A stretch of 64,000 nt of DNA, taken from positions 147,699,751 through 147,763,750 of the forward strand of contig CM060967.1 in the NCBI GenBank assembly GCA_030765045.1. The letters are read 5' to 3'. This DNA is from Tenodera sinensis (lineage: Eukaryota; Arthropoda; Insecta; Mantodea; Mantidae). Under the pieces are notes generated by a model that did no database searches, was not told the origin of the DNA, and saw nothing but the letters and a program-made list of their open reading frames with translations. Positions within the stretch are counted from its first letter, which is position 1; the number at the start of each line of letters is the position of its first letter. Below, piece after piece: positions 46,000-57,589 of the stretch. The translations under genes were made by a program, and so were the position numbers.

Positions 46000-46290
46000 T
46001 TCAGAGTGGCAGTTCTATGCACAAAACAGATCTGTATAGGATGATTGAAACAAACGAACGGACACATTTTTGATTTATTGGGCCACACCATTGTTTACTT
46101 GCCCCCATACATGTGTGATCTCAGTCCCATAGAACTAGCCAAGGGACCAAAGTAAAATGAATACTTGAAGAAATATAACAGGTGACTTATTCTTGCAGGA
46201 ACAGCACGATATAGCCCTCGAGGATATATCACTTCAGACCGAAATAGACTGACAGGGTTTTTTTAAAAATATATAAAAGGCATAAAATGA
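46000..46290 (+). mobile_element. IS630/Tc1-type (DDE) transposase remnant
   Basis: The frame reads GHTIVYLPPYMCDLSPIELA (about 46080-46139), matching 'GH.VLRLPPYHCDLNPIELIW', the third catalytic block of DDE-3 transposases. A stop follows after seven more codons. Upstream codons KQICIGLKQ-like match the preceding helix. The Glu that completes the triad is present in PIEL. Confidence 0.7.
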
Positions 46291-46294
46291 TCAG

Positions 46295-47020
46295 TGGGAG
46301 AAAGACGAACTAGTTGAATACACCCTTTACATTCTATACGCTAAACATACTGCATGAACTAAACTGAACTGAAAACAACATTTAAATTGGAATGTTTCGA
46401 GCGAGTTCTTTACCTTAATCTAGCGTGAATCACTTCCAAGGTTGGCACCGTTATTGCAAGCACGATTAGAAACACGACTCCTGCTTCGGATGTCGCTGTT
46501 AACCTGGAATTGTTTACTGAACGTACTGTCTGGCTGCATTCCTGTTAGGGGCCATGAGCTGGTGAAAAAACAAACTGTAGATCATGCAGTTGATTCTTAT
46601 TTATACACTGCAAGCACAAAAAGTCGTCCATTTTAATACAGTGTTGCCAAGAGCATCTGGAACCACTACGCTGAAATTGCTCCACTTTTTATCAACTTTA
46701 TTGTTAAAACAAAATAAGTTACAGCATCCATATTGGAGTGCAGGATAATCAAAGTGAGTTTTTATGAAATGCGTAAAAGCACATGAAGATTGAATCTAGC
46801 CATGCGATCTTTAGGCAACGAATATAACTGTTCGTATAATCCCCAACGCCTTCTATCCGTTGTACTAAGACAAGGGTCATGAACTCAAGACCCTAGGGAG
46901 CAGGTGTCACTTCTCGCTCTCATGACAGCAGGTGATCGAGTGAGAACGATGCATTGCACACAGAGGCAGCACTTGCAGGAATAGACATACTCAAAATGTA
47001 TGCATTTCTGTATGCATTAA
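46295..47020. other. Unassigned sequence
   Basis: No gene recognised; a 64-codon frame at 46442-46636 has no known motif. Confidence 0.4.
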
Positions 47021-47021
47021 G

Positions 47022-47285
<264 letters not shown>

Positions 47286-47369
47286 GATAATGTTATTATT
47301 AGTATTATTAAATAATCATTATCATCATCTCTTATTTGAAATCCCATTTTTCCACATTTCTTGGTCATA

Positions 47370-47806
47370 ATATTAGGAAGGATGACAAATTTAAATATTT
47401 AGGCTTAATTGTACAGGTAGTTGGATCATCAAAATTAGAAACAGATTGACGTTTATCCCAAGGAAAATGGATATTGGAATGTTAAACTCATTATTTTGGA
47501 GTAGTAATATGTTGACTAAAACATTATTAATTTATAATAAACAGAATACAATGGACAATAAACAGAATACAGGAAGGAAAATTGAGAACTGGTGAACTAG
47601 GCTTCTTTAAGAGGTGGGCTCTGAAGTCAAGAAAAATGAAAATAGAAATGAAGAAATACAACGCTTAATGGATACAGAAAAGGATGTAGTCGAAGTGATA
47701 AATAGGAAAAAAGTGCAACGGTTTGGGCATGTAACACGAGTGCGGGATGGAAGATCGCCAAAGAAAGTGATGAGGTGGACATCAGGAGCATATAGGACGG
47801 AAGACT
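47370..47806 (+). mobile_element. Non-LTR retrotransposon 3' part
   Basis: Begins with DDKFKYLGLIV (about 47380), the 'FKYLG' motif after the catalytic palm of LINE reverse transcriptases, followed by decayed sequence. A good frame at 47635-47800 then reads RNEEIQRLMDTEKDVVEVI, KKVQRFGHVTRVRDGR and PKKVMRW, the C-terminal 'WFGHV.RM...R.PKK...W' signature. It runs into an ACC array without a visible stop. Confidence 0.75.
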
Positions 47807-47934
47807 GCACCATCACCACCACCACTACAACCACAACCACAACCAGAACCACCACCACCACCACCACCACCACTACCACCACCGCTACCGCCACCGCCAC
47901 CGCCACAGCCATCGCCACTGCCACCGCCACCACG
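47807..47934. repeat. ACC/GCC microsatellite
   Basis: About 128 bp of ACC and GCC triplets with few changes. It sits exactly between a LINE C-terminus and the cut end of an R900 copy. Confidence 0.95.
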
Positions 47935-47935
47935 G

Positions 47936-48636
47936 GCAACAGTAGGCTTTGATTGATAGTCAAAAGCTGGTCACTAAATGAAGGTTTTGAAATCACGTTC
48001 TCTTTACATGGCCAAAGGATGAAATGTGAATGACATTTCATTTGAGAGAAGTTTAAATATTCCAAAACTTGCACAAATAAGAAGAAATATCTCAGATGTG
48101 GTTCTCTCCACAAAAAATTATTTTGACATATCTTGTGTTTTAACGAGAACTACATTTTTTGAAAGTATTATTCGGTGTATGTCTTACGGTTTACCAGTCA
48201 TGCAAAAGCCATAACTGGGCTATATGGGCTATAGTGAGTAAATTCAAAATGTAGATTTCGTTTGGCATAAAAATATCTTAAACATATGTCATTTTAATCA
48301 ACATTGTTAGAGCCATTTTTGAGAAAATAAAAATTCTAAAAATGTTCCATGTAAATGATAGTTTAGGGTTGAAAAGTTTGCTGCAAAATCTTCGTATCAC
48401 ATCCTTGAAAGAGATTAAACTTAATTACCTGCCTTGGTTTTTAACCGACTTTTCGTTTTTGAGTTATGTCGCTCATTTTGAGTTATGCGCGCACACATAT
48501 TTTTATTTTTCTAAAGCTGCTTTTGTTTTGGATTCAGAGGACCTCTAAACATATTTTCGGTGAAATCTCGACGTCAAAACCTTGGGTCGAATACAATAGT
48601 TCCCCTACTTACTACACGTAGCAGAGAAAGTGAAAA
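47936..48636 (-). repeat. R900 repeat, copy 11
   Basis: Starts on the minus strand with the left end ('actttctctgctacgtgtag' near 48632) and runs through 'gacgtcgagatttcaccg' and 'gatgtgatacgaagatttt' to 'tcaaagcctactgt' at 47936, where the array cuts it off about 170 bp short of the usual end. Confidence 0.8.
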
Positions 48637-48639
48637 TTC

Positions 48640-49235
48640 TGTATGCTTTAGCAGTGGCATTGTACCAGTTATTTATTAATTTGAATTGCTTTGCCCATTC
48701 ACTCTCTGTTCATTCTTAAACTAGTGAAGCGTGACAAAGTTGGAACGTCGTTGAGAGGGAAATATTTTGACACGCTTGACTCGCTACAAATGAAGGAAAT
48801 GAGGAGTTCTTAAATATTTTGAGAACCGCATTTAGTTTGAATTAGCAGTTCAATAAAAATGAACCCTTTACAGATCGTGCTTAGTTTGCGGTTAATTGTG
48901 AACGTCATTCACTAACATTTGGGTGTAGCAACACAAAATTAGTAGTATAACAAAAGTAATGATGAGTGTCCTTATATGTCCTTATGCTCTCTTCCGGCTT
49001 ATAGATTCAGGTTCCTTATTTACAAATACGTCGAAGCAAAGTTTGCATAATAAGGACGATACTGCAACACTAATATTTCAACTGCTCACGCCTGGCACAC
49101 GACCGACACGTGCCTTACCTAATGCAGTGGGAAGGTTAAGGTAGCCCAACCCCTTCCCCCTCCTTCAAGCCCTGGCTAAGAAGAACACGAATGGACTGTA
49201 AGTTTCAAGAAACTCTCATTCCTAACTAGATTACA
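48640..49235. other. Unassigned AT-rich sequence
   Basis: Nothing recognised. Confidence 0.4.
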
Positions 49236-49237
49236 TG

Positions 49238-49565
49238 GACAAATTTTATAAATTTGTTTATTGCTCCTTACGCTTTTATTTAAAATACCACATTAGATAC
49301 TTATATACCAAATGAAATTTATCTCCTGAATTTTATAGGAATAGGTTTACTTCGTGCGAAGGAATTGTGTGTATCTTGTATAACTCGAAACCATTAAGAA
49401 ATAGAGAAAACGTACTGTAGAAAAAATATATTATACAGAACTGATTATAAATAATTTCAGAAATTTTCAATTTTTTACGTGGAATCAGCCATTTCGAGAT
49501 ATTCGTTGTTAGTGTCTGAACTTTGAATGCACCATAATTTTGTTTTAACTCCTGCCGCTTGGCAG
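49238..49565 (+). repeat. R900 repeat, copy 12, diverged middle part
   Basis: Weak but ordered match: 'aaaataccacattagatac', 'accaaatgaaatttatctcc', 'tgtataactcgaaacc', 'ccatttcgagatattcgttg'. Both ends missing. Confidence 0.6.
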
Positions 49566-49569
49566 TTGT

Positions 49570-50765
49570 TTCTCACGATGCCATGGAAAGCATATACATG
49601 AAATCAAAACATTTGGCTACAGCTTTTGCTGTACTCTGTTTATGCCTTCAACGAAAGAGGTAACAACCATTTTTAAAATTAGCCTAAGGTACATAAGAAC
49701 TAAAACTCCTGCAACAATATAATGCAGAAGAGAAACAAAAAGATTGGGTGGAGAATGCCTTATAAATGTAACATATAACTTAATTTTACTTTTGTAGTGC
49801 GGACTTTTTAAGCATTTCTCTCCACTAGTTGGTAACTGAATTCTATACAGCAACTGTACTTTGTTTTTTTTTTTTTGTATGGATATCTTCCAAGCTCTAT
49901 TTCTGTTCATTTGTCTGTCAATTTTTGCTTCCTTTTTACGTTTGGCTGCGGTTTGATTTTGTTATTCTTACTCCCTCTCAGGATCTTCGAGCTCCTTTGC
50001 TCTGTATAGGACTAATTTGGTTCTCTTTCGCTTCTGGTTGAGCAATGCTTCCCTACACAGCATTTAGAAGCCTTTCGCCGTTCGCCACATGTCCCCAACA
50101 ATCTGAGTTTGGAAATGTCATTACCAGGCGTGAAATGTATGACACGCTAACTAAAGTTTCCGGGGCGTACCGCTTGGCGCCGCTACGTGAGAGGTTATTC
50201 CAGGGTTCCACAAAGTTTTCTTGGACTCCACACAGCTGTGGGTCACAAGTTAATTGTGCTTTAACCTAACTAATCGCACTGAGAGTAGGAAAAGTGCATT
50301 TGGTTCTTATAGAGTCCCCAAGTAGTAAGTGAAAACCAGAGCTTAAGGATGACTTTTCCTGTTAATATTGAAACTATGTATATCTCCTTAGTTTGTCTTG
50401 TATGTTCGTTGTATGTTCTGCTGTTGCGTAATAATTTACTATGTTTGTGTGGGATAAAATGCTTCTACTTTATTTCTACGACGGGTTCTCAGACTTTACC
50501 TTTTTGTTGCTTGTTGTTCCTGGCTCTAACTCAGTCGACATTTGCATGTAAGCTCTTATCTGCAGAAGTTGGCGATGGAAAAGCTTTATTGTCTTATATA
50601 CAACAAGAGTGAATATTTATATTATTGACTTTTTATCTGCTTTGTTCTGATTTGCAATGATTTATAGCGCTCAGAAATTACTGATACACTGGAAACATTA
50701 AAATTTACTTTTCATATGCAGACTTCAGATACACTATATTCTTTTCACATATTTTTGAAGCGCTG
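49570..50765. other. Unassigned sequence
   Basis: No gene or element recognised. Several 60-97 codon frames have no known motifs. Confidence 0.4.
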
Positions 50766-50770
50766 TTATT

Positions 50771-51445
50771 GCTTTCTCTATTACGTATAGTAGATAGGAG
50801 ATTATTGTATTCGAACCAAAAATATGATGTCGAGATTTCACTGGAAATATATGTTTGAGGCTCCATAAATCCAGAAAAGGCAGTTCCTCCATCCTAAAAT
50901 AACCTTTTCATGGAAAATGTTTCGAAAATTTTAATTTTCTGAAAAATGGCTCTGAGTGAGTGAGTGAGTGAGTGAGTGAGTGAGTGAGTGAGTGAGTGAG
51001 TGAGTGAGTGAGTGAGTGAGTGAGGGGAGTTTAACGACCTGCCGACAGCTAGGTCATACGATTCTTATTAAAATGCCATATGTTTTAAGTATTTGTATGA
51101 CAAATGAAATGTATATTTTGAATTTTCTGGCTTTAACCTTGTAGTCATGTTTAACTCTGGATGACTTTTGCAGAACTGGTAAGTCATAAGAGATAGACCA
51201 AATCTTACTATACAAAAATGTAGATCTCGTTAAGACTCACAAGTTATGTCTGCATTTTTTGTGGAGTGATCCATTAATGGAAGGTCGTTATTCACTTTTT
51301 TATCTGTTTGGCCATGCAAAGAGAAGGGAAATTTCAAAGCTTTAAAGCATTTAACTACAGCTGAAAGCTTACTGTATTCCTCTTGCATCTGCAATAAAAT
51401 TAACAATAAGATAATTTCTGCAAACGTTTATCTCGACTCTAATGA
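50771..51445 (+). repeat. R900 repeat, copy 13, interrupted
   Basis: Left end 'gctttctctattacgtatag' at 50771, then 'gatgtcgagatttcactgga'. The GT block and about 130 bp after it are missing. At 'aaaatggctct' it is interrupted by a GAGT array and resumes with 'acgattcttattaaaatgcc'. It runs to 'aacgtttatctcgac'. Confidence 0.8.
50953..51058. repeat. (GAGT)n array plus SINE 3' fragment, inserted in R900
   Basis: About 70 bp of pure GAGT units (50953-51024), followed by 'gggagtttaacgacctgcc' and 'gacagctaggtcat'. Read on the minus strand this is '...ggtcgttaaactcccc' then (CACT)n, like a SINE 3' end with a four-base tandem tail. The R900 sequence is continuous on either side. Confidence 0.7.
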
Positions 51446-51449
51446 CTAA

Positions 51450-52430
51450 CTGAGGCTTACGAACTCTGACTCCTACGATAAACTTGCTAAAAACTGCCTG
51501 AAGACTATCCGTCCGACTCGCTTATATAGTCGTACTTCTAGGTACTTGTTAAATATCAGTCTTACAACTTGAATAAGTTGTAAAAATGACAAAAATAATA
51601 TTCATTCTTGGAACTAAAATACTCGTATTATAAACAACATTGGTTTATTCTTGCGAAGATTTGTGTACACATTTACTATTCTGATTCAAAGTTACTACAC
51701 ATTAGCACCAAATATGACAATTATGTCAAAATTGTTGCAGCTAATAGCACTTTGGTTTGTTCAAAGCAAAGACTGCACTTGCACTACATAAACATTTCCG
51801 ATAGGGCAATGTTGAGATGAACGCTCAAACATTTGTAGGATATACGTGCGGTGTTAGCTGAATAACGGAGAGTGAATTGGGTGTGTAGAATGGGAGGATA
51901 ATATTCATATTCCATAAATGCTAAGCTGCGGGCCTCTCCCAGAGTATCAATTATCCTAAAATCCCTCTAGCAGCATAAGCTCATATTTGTTTTTGCCCCG
52001 TTTGATAAGGAAACAGGATATGTAGAAGAGGTAATAAAAGGGATTTAATTGATAGCAATATTAATTTATGTACAAAATTATTTAGAATGTCATCAATTAA
52101 TTTATTTTACTTACTTTATTAAGTGCACCTACACATATATTTTGGTCTAAAGGAATGGGAAACTTATCTGTGTACAAAAATGGTTTAATTACGGGAATAC
52201 AATCGTGAAAATTGACAAAAAATGAGATTCTTAGTTCTTATATGTAGCCTTGTAAATTAGAATATCCTATTAAAGTTGAGATGTATTTTATAATTTTAGA
52301 CACCATGCTTATATCTCACATATATATTTAAAATTGGGATTCCATGTGTCATTCTGTGCTCTAGTTTTTATTGTTGTAGTCTTTTGATATATTAGCTGCT
52401 ACAAAATAATATCATATCAGGCGATGAGCG
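51450..52430. other. Unassigned AT-rich sequence
   Basis: Nothing recognised; a 70-codon frame at 51608-51820 has no known motif. Confidence 0.4.
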
Positions 52431-52434
52431 AAAT

Positions 52435-52505
52435 AAATGGGTGAACTGGGGCTCAAATAAGCCTGAGGTCCACAGGGCCTAAAGTTACCGACATTCGTCA
52501 AAAAG
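52435..52505 (-). mobile_element. SINE group B fragment
   Basis: On the minus strand 'gacgaatgtcggtaacttta' and 'acctcaggcttatttgag' match 12370-12415 of the group B SINE. Only the body remains. Confidence 0.55.
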
Positions 52506-52689
52506 CAAAGTTTTGGATTCAGGGTCCCCAAAACCTAATGTACTAAAATCTCAAAACAGAATGCTTTAGTGGAATGCAATATTTCGTCTATCTAGCATAG
52601 GTTAACAGAAAACGGTACCCAAATGTTGCCATTAAACGACGTATGCTTTCAAGTGTATTTCACACTTGTCTGTGATATTTCCCTTTGGC

Positions 52690-53428
52690 ACGTATAAAAA
52701 CACTATTATTATTTGTAAATTATTATGCTTCAATTTTAAGTCTTATAGGTGAGAGAATATACTACTCCATTGTTCCTTATATTTATATTAAAACAACTAG
52801 CAGATGGACCAATAAGAGAACCTATAAACACAAACAAAGGTGTCCGAGAAGACTGTGGATTGTCTCCACTCTTATTCTATGTATATAGGAAAATGTCTAC
52901 TTCAAAATGTAAAACAATGGCAATATGTAGAAAAATATACAAAATGTCAAATTCGAGATTCACGGAAAAGTTATAGAACAAGTATGTGATTTCTCATTTG
53001 CAGATACAAAATGACAAAAATATAATACATTTAACTGGTTAATGAGACATTTTGGTAAACAGATGACGACCGATACAAAATTAAGACTACGTAATGTCGC
53101 ATCAAAAGCTGCTCTCAGACACGGACGTGAAATTTGGATTTTAAATAACACAAATTTACATAAACTTGAAGTAGCCCAAATGCTTTCCTTGCGATCAGTG
53201 TTATGAATTACTAGATTGAACCACCAAAGGAATACGGACATCAGAGAAAACCTTGAAGTACCAAGTCTGACTAAGGAGACAGAAAAATACCAACCAGAAT
53301 GGAAAAATCATTTGATGAGAATGGAAATAACTAGATTCTTAAAATTTGCATTCCAGTATGCTCTAACAGGTCACAGGGACCAAGAAACACCAAACCAGCG
53401 GTGGAAAGACCAAGACCAACTTCACTAG
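52690..53428 (+). mobile_element. Non-LTR retrotransposon reverse-transcriptase remnant
   Basis: NKGVREDCGLSPLLFYVY (about 52838-52890) matches motif 'GVRQGC.LSP.LFN.Y' of LINE reverse transcriptases. After a deletion that removes the catalytic 'ADD' box, IEQVCDF, KLRLRNVASKAALRHGREIW and ILNNTNLHKLEVAQM follow, then KEYQPEWKNHLMRM-like sequence (EKYQPEWKNHLMRME) and HRDQETPNQRWKDQ before TAG at 53426. Stops and frame changes are present. Tandem repeats begin 53 bp downstream. Confidence 0.8.
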
Positions 53429-53481
53429 TTTTATAGTTACAGGTTATATGTCCTAAAACGAACTTCTTCATGATGATTTGC

Positions 53482-53800
53482 ACTTAACAACGAAAGAGCG
53501 GATCATGCATTTATGCTTCTCTTAAATCACCTTCATTTCAAGCTTCAAACTACTGAACTTTGATTTTACCTATATGTACTTAAAAACGAAAGAGCAACGT
53601 GTTGATTTCTTCCTTACCAATCATTCATTGCAAGTTTCAAACTATTGAATTTCTGTTGTGCCTATACTTAAAAAAAGAAAACAGCAAGCCTTTCATTTGT
53701 TATTAAGTAACCCTTCATTTAAACCGTCAAACTATTAAATGTTGCTTCTTCTTATACGTACTTAAAAAGCGAGAAAGGAAGAGTAATCAATCATTGCATG
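53482..53800 (+). repeat. Tandem repeat, period about 93 bp, 3.4 units
   Basis: Units start with 'acttaaaaa..gaaag' at about 53482, 53578, 53666 and 53760 and share 'cattcatt.caa' and 'tcaaactattgaat'. Spacings are 96, 88 and 94 bp. Located just behind the LINE stop, so it may be its 3' UTR. Confidence 0.75.
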
Positions 53801-53804
53801 TTTT

Positions 53805-54385
53805 GGTAAACCTGCACCACTGCAAGCCTGTTTTGTTAGCAAAGTAAATGAAGAACACAAAAAGTAGCCAAGTTCACGCCTATCTATGGTTCGTTTACGG
53901 AACATCACTGTCAAATGTTCTACTGCAAGCAGCAATGTTACCGTTGGGCTCGAATTCTGACCCGTTTTTGGAAAGTGAACAGTGTCGACTACAACCGCGC
54001 ATGGAAAATCCTTTTTCATGTAGAGTTATTTCTCTTACTGTTGCTAATAGAACTAGAGTTTACATCTTGTACCTATTTGAAGCTACGTACTTTCTGGTGT
54101 TACTCTAAAACAGGACTAAACAGCCTTTCCCTTTTCCATCATGTGGAGAGATTAATAAATCAAGCTAGGGTTTGTATGGGATTTTATGTTTATTATTAGC
54201 GATTATAAATGCAAAGTGCAATAATATTTATATGAAAGGGCTGTAAAGTGCAATGAGTGAGAGGATTGATTGCACCATAATAATTTCTGAAAATATTCGA
54301 ATTTCAAATGGTTTCACATTTCAGAGCGTTATTAATTATCTATTTCATATTTTTGGTTGAAAATTATGTCGATGAAATACTTATT
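53805..54385. other. Unassigned sequence
   Basis: Overlapping frames of 85-94 codons at 53762-54199 on both strands have no known motif. Confidence 0.35.
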
Positions 54386-54387
54386 TT

Positions 54388-55006
54388 CGGAGTAGAAGTC
54401 GGTTAGAAACCAAATTTGGTATTTAAGGGTGTATTTCAAGGATGCGACACGAAGATTTTGAAGAAAACTGCTCCACCCTAAACAACCCTTTATGTGGAAA
54501 AATTTTATAAAATTTTGATTTTCTTGAAAATGGCTCTAACGATTTTTATTAAAATGTCATTTGTAAGAGGTAGTTTTATGGCGAATAATATGTACTTCTT
54601 GAATTGTGTAGCTATAGCTCACGTAGTCCTAATTACTCCGGATGACTTTTGTACTACTGGTAAACCGTAAGGGGTAGATTAAACCTTACTCTAAAAATGT
54701 AGATCTTGCCATTTCGGAGATATGCCTTGTTATTTGTGTGAGTTTTGGAAAACGTATACTTCCTCCAAATGGAATATATTCATTTTTATATATTAATTGT
54801 GCAAAGAGAACGGAATATCAAAGCTTTAAAAGATTTGACTATCACTCAAAGCCTACTGTATTCCCATATTCTGCTGGCACCTAAAAGAAAATAGGCAATA
54901 AGATAATGTTTATCTCAAATAACACGAAGAAGATATAGGAATACGTTTTTGTAAAAATGGTTAGCAAAAGAGTGCGGAAAGTCATGTGAGTGTTACATCA
55001 GATTTT
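54388..55006 (+). repeat. R900 repeat, copy 14, right part
   Basis: Begins within the element ('agtcggttagaaaccaaatt'), then 'aaggatgcgacacgaagatt' and 'gtactactggtaaaccgtaa'. It keeps the right end 'gagtgcggaaagtcatgtga' and 'gttacatcagattttt'. Confidence 0.85.
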
Positions 55007-55009
55007 TCA

Positions 55010-56340
55010 TTTATACCATTGTTTTGGACTTTAGGTGGAAGATTGAGTCGTGGTATTAAATACCCAATCTGCTTGGTGACTGAGAAAAACCACGAAGCAA
55101 TCTCTGTCAGAAACCTGGAATCTCCCGAATGTGCTCACCGCCTGGGTCACTCAGTTCGGTACAATAATCCTGTGCTATAATCACACGAGAATACCTAAGA
55201 TGTGCTGTTCAGAGCGTCTCGATAGCGTTCTGGATGTTTCCTTAGCCCACAGTGTCTTCCCCTCTGCTTTTCTCGTAACATAGCTCGGATAGTACTGAAA
55301 AAACTCCCGCTGAGTTAACTCCGTTGTAATACATTACAAGAATACCCAGGTGCTGAACAAAGGAGATAATTGCTTTGGTGCTAAGTTTCTGGATTAAAAA
55401 ATAAGCTCATTAGTGTGTTGGGGTTAGGTCGTAAAGAAGAACAACTGAACGTAGTACGTGGAACATTGGTAAACTGTAGCAGTATGCAAATATAAGATGT
55501 GGGCGAGAGAAAGTGTAAATATGTCTAAATGCGTGCTCACAAATTTCCATATGTTAGTATTTTTAATTTCCTGCATAGCTAATTTAATAGTGGCGTAATC
55601 AGGATACCCAGGAAAACAGTAATTTGCAAATATAATGTGAAATTAATGCACCACCATTAGTGTTGCTTCTCAGTGGGTCAAACAATACGTGGCACTGATG
55701 TTGTATATGGGTTTCAGAGATGGCTGGAACGTTTTATTCTCTGAGGAAAATTATCACGTATTTCAAGTTAAAATGTCTGCAATAAAAGCCTACCTGGAGG
55801 AGAAATAATACAGGTGTCCCAAAATTAGACGGAAAAGCTTTGGGGCTGATAGATAATATCAATTTAAACAGTGTTTGTTAAGGGAAGTTTTTTGCTGCGG
55901 TACTTCGTTTAAACGCTAGACGAGTAAACGTCATAGATCACCCAGTTTAAGTAATCATGGCAAAATAAACAATGCAACTTAGTATTGCATTTATCTTACT
56001 AAGACACAATCTTAATACAAGAAACACAAACAGAATACATGTACAGAACACAAACTCATTGTTTACAGTTAATCACAGGTTTACTACTCAAAATTATACC
56101 GACAAGCTTTTAAATCAGAGAAATGGCTGGTGTCTTTGCGAGAGTACGGCTGAATAGAACACGCCGATGCACTCTTGGAATGGGAATGGGTCTGTCATCT
56201 GTATATTAAATCAAGCTACTTATTTGTCTTTCCATCTAACTTTCACAGTTTGTTATGAGAAAGTTTTTCTTGATTGTATTTACATAATCTTTTACTTTTG
56301 AGTAGCATATTTACCCTGATTGGTAATTTTTATATTACGC
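55010..56340. other. Unassigned; possible DNA-transposon ends
   Basis: 'agtggcgtaatcagg' at 55589 and 'tacaggtgtcccaaaatta' at 55809 resemble ends of hAT-like and mariner-like elements, but no matching partner was found. No gene recognised. Confidence 0.25.
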
Positions 56341-56345
56341 CTTTT

Positions 56346-57230
56346 CTTTTTACTTTCTCTTCTGGTAAGTAGGGGAAGTATTGTATTCCACCCAAAAATT
56401 CGATGTCGAGATTTCACCGGAAATATATGTTTTGAGACCCCCTGAATAAAAAAAAAAAGCATTTTTAGAAAAAGGTCCGTGTGTGTGTCTGTGTGTCAGT
56501 CTGTGTGTCAGTCTGTCTGTCAGTCTGTCAGTCTGTCAGTCTGTGGACAGCATAGCTCAAAAACGAAAAGTTGGTTGAAAACCAAAGTTGGTATTTAAGT
56601 TTAATGTCTTTCAAGGATGCGACACGAAGATTTTGAAGAAAATAGCCCCACCCTAAACTACCCTTTACATGGAAAATACTGATTTTCTTGAAAATGGCTC
56701 TAATGATTTTGATTAAAATGTCATATGTTTGAGATATTTTTATGACAAATGAAATGTATATCTTGAAGTTTCTGGCTATAGTCCCTGTAGTCGTATTTAC
56801 TCTGGACGACTTTTGCATAACTGGTAAACCGTTAGAGATAGACCAAATTATACTCTACCAAAAATGTAGATCTTGCCAAAATACACAATTTATGTCTCAA
56901 TAAATTTTCTTGTAGGGTGAACCATTTCGGAGATATTCCTTGTTATGTGTGCGAGTTTCGGAAAACTTAGAACTTTCGTGAAATGGATCATCGTTGTTCA
57001 TTTTTTTATATGTTAAGTGTGCAAAGACAACCGAATCTCAAACATTTGACTATCGCACAAAGCCTACTGTATTCCAATATTCCCCTTGCACCTACAAGGA
57101 AATAAGCAATAAGATAATTTGTACAAGTGTTTATTTTAACTAACACGAAGAAGATATAGGAATAAGAGTTTATAAGAATGGTTAGTGCAAGAGTAGAGAA
57201 AGTCATGTGAGTGCAACACATCAGATTTTT
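56346..57230 (+). repeat. R900 repeat, copy 15, full length (reference copy)
   Basis: The most complete copy. Left end 'tttttactttctcttctgg'; 'cgatgtcgagatttcaccgg'; GT/TCAG block (56478-56543); 'aggatgcgacacgaagattt'; 'ctctaatgattttgatta'; 'gcataactggtaaaccgtta'; 'tttcggagatattccttg'; right end 'agagtagagaaagtcatgtg' and 'caacacatcagattttt'. About 885 bp. No long open frame, no tRNA-like head and no poly(A) tail. The ends carry short inverted motifs. Confidence 0.9.
56478..56543. repeat. GT/TCAG microsatellite within R900
   Basis: 'gtgtgtgtctgtgtgtcag' followed by several TCTGTCAG units. Confidence 0.9.
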
Positions 57231-57588
57231 TGGGATCAGTATCACCTGAACTGTAAAGTGCAGTTGATTCTGCCACAGTTGTATTCCTAAGTAAAGTAAC
57301 TGCTGTGATTGGGAATTTAATTTGTACATCAGTTTTGTGTTGGGCAATACGGAGTTCATTGGTACTTGAATCATTATTAGAGAAGAAATTGCTCAGTAAT
57401 ATACTACTTATGTCAGACACAATATTTAATGGCGGCATAGCTGAGCACTTCATCATCAATTCTTCTGTTACACAAATAAATTGTGTATAGCACAATGTGT
57501 TGGCTACATTCTCCTGCCACTCGCCATTAAATTTCGTGTCTGCATAGCTCTCCATGTTAGATTTGTGCACAGTTGAATTGCGTTATTC
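57228..57588 (-). other. Open frame of about 115 codons beside R900, unknown
   Basis: Directly behind the right end of R900 copy 15, the minus strand is open for about 115 codons outside the repeat (upstream stop near 57586). Parts read EWQENVANTLCYTQFICVTE, MPPLNIVSDISSILL and IKFPITAVTLLRN. Composition looks more protein-like than most open frames here, and a donor-like CAG/GTGATA lies at about 57252. There is no clear acceptor and I recognise no family, and the opposite strand is also partly open. It could be a host exon, an element fragment or chance. Confidence 0.2.
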
Positions 57589-57589
57589 A

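Noticed and set aside
53450..53800. CRISPR-like array of short repeats
   Set aside because: Units are about 93 bp, diverged along their whole length, with no constant-repeat/variable-spacer pattern; the genome is eukaryotic.
55589..55830. Complete hAT or mariner element
   Set aside because: End-like words are present, but no partner inverted repeat or transposase sequence was found between them.
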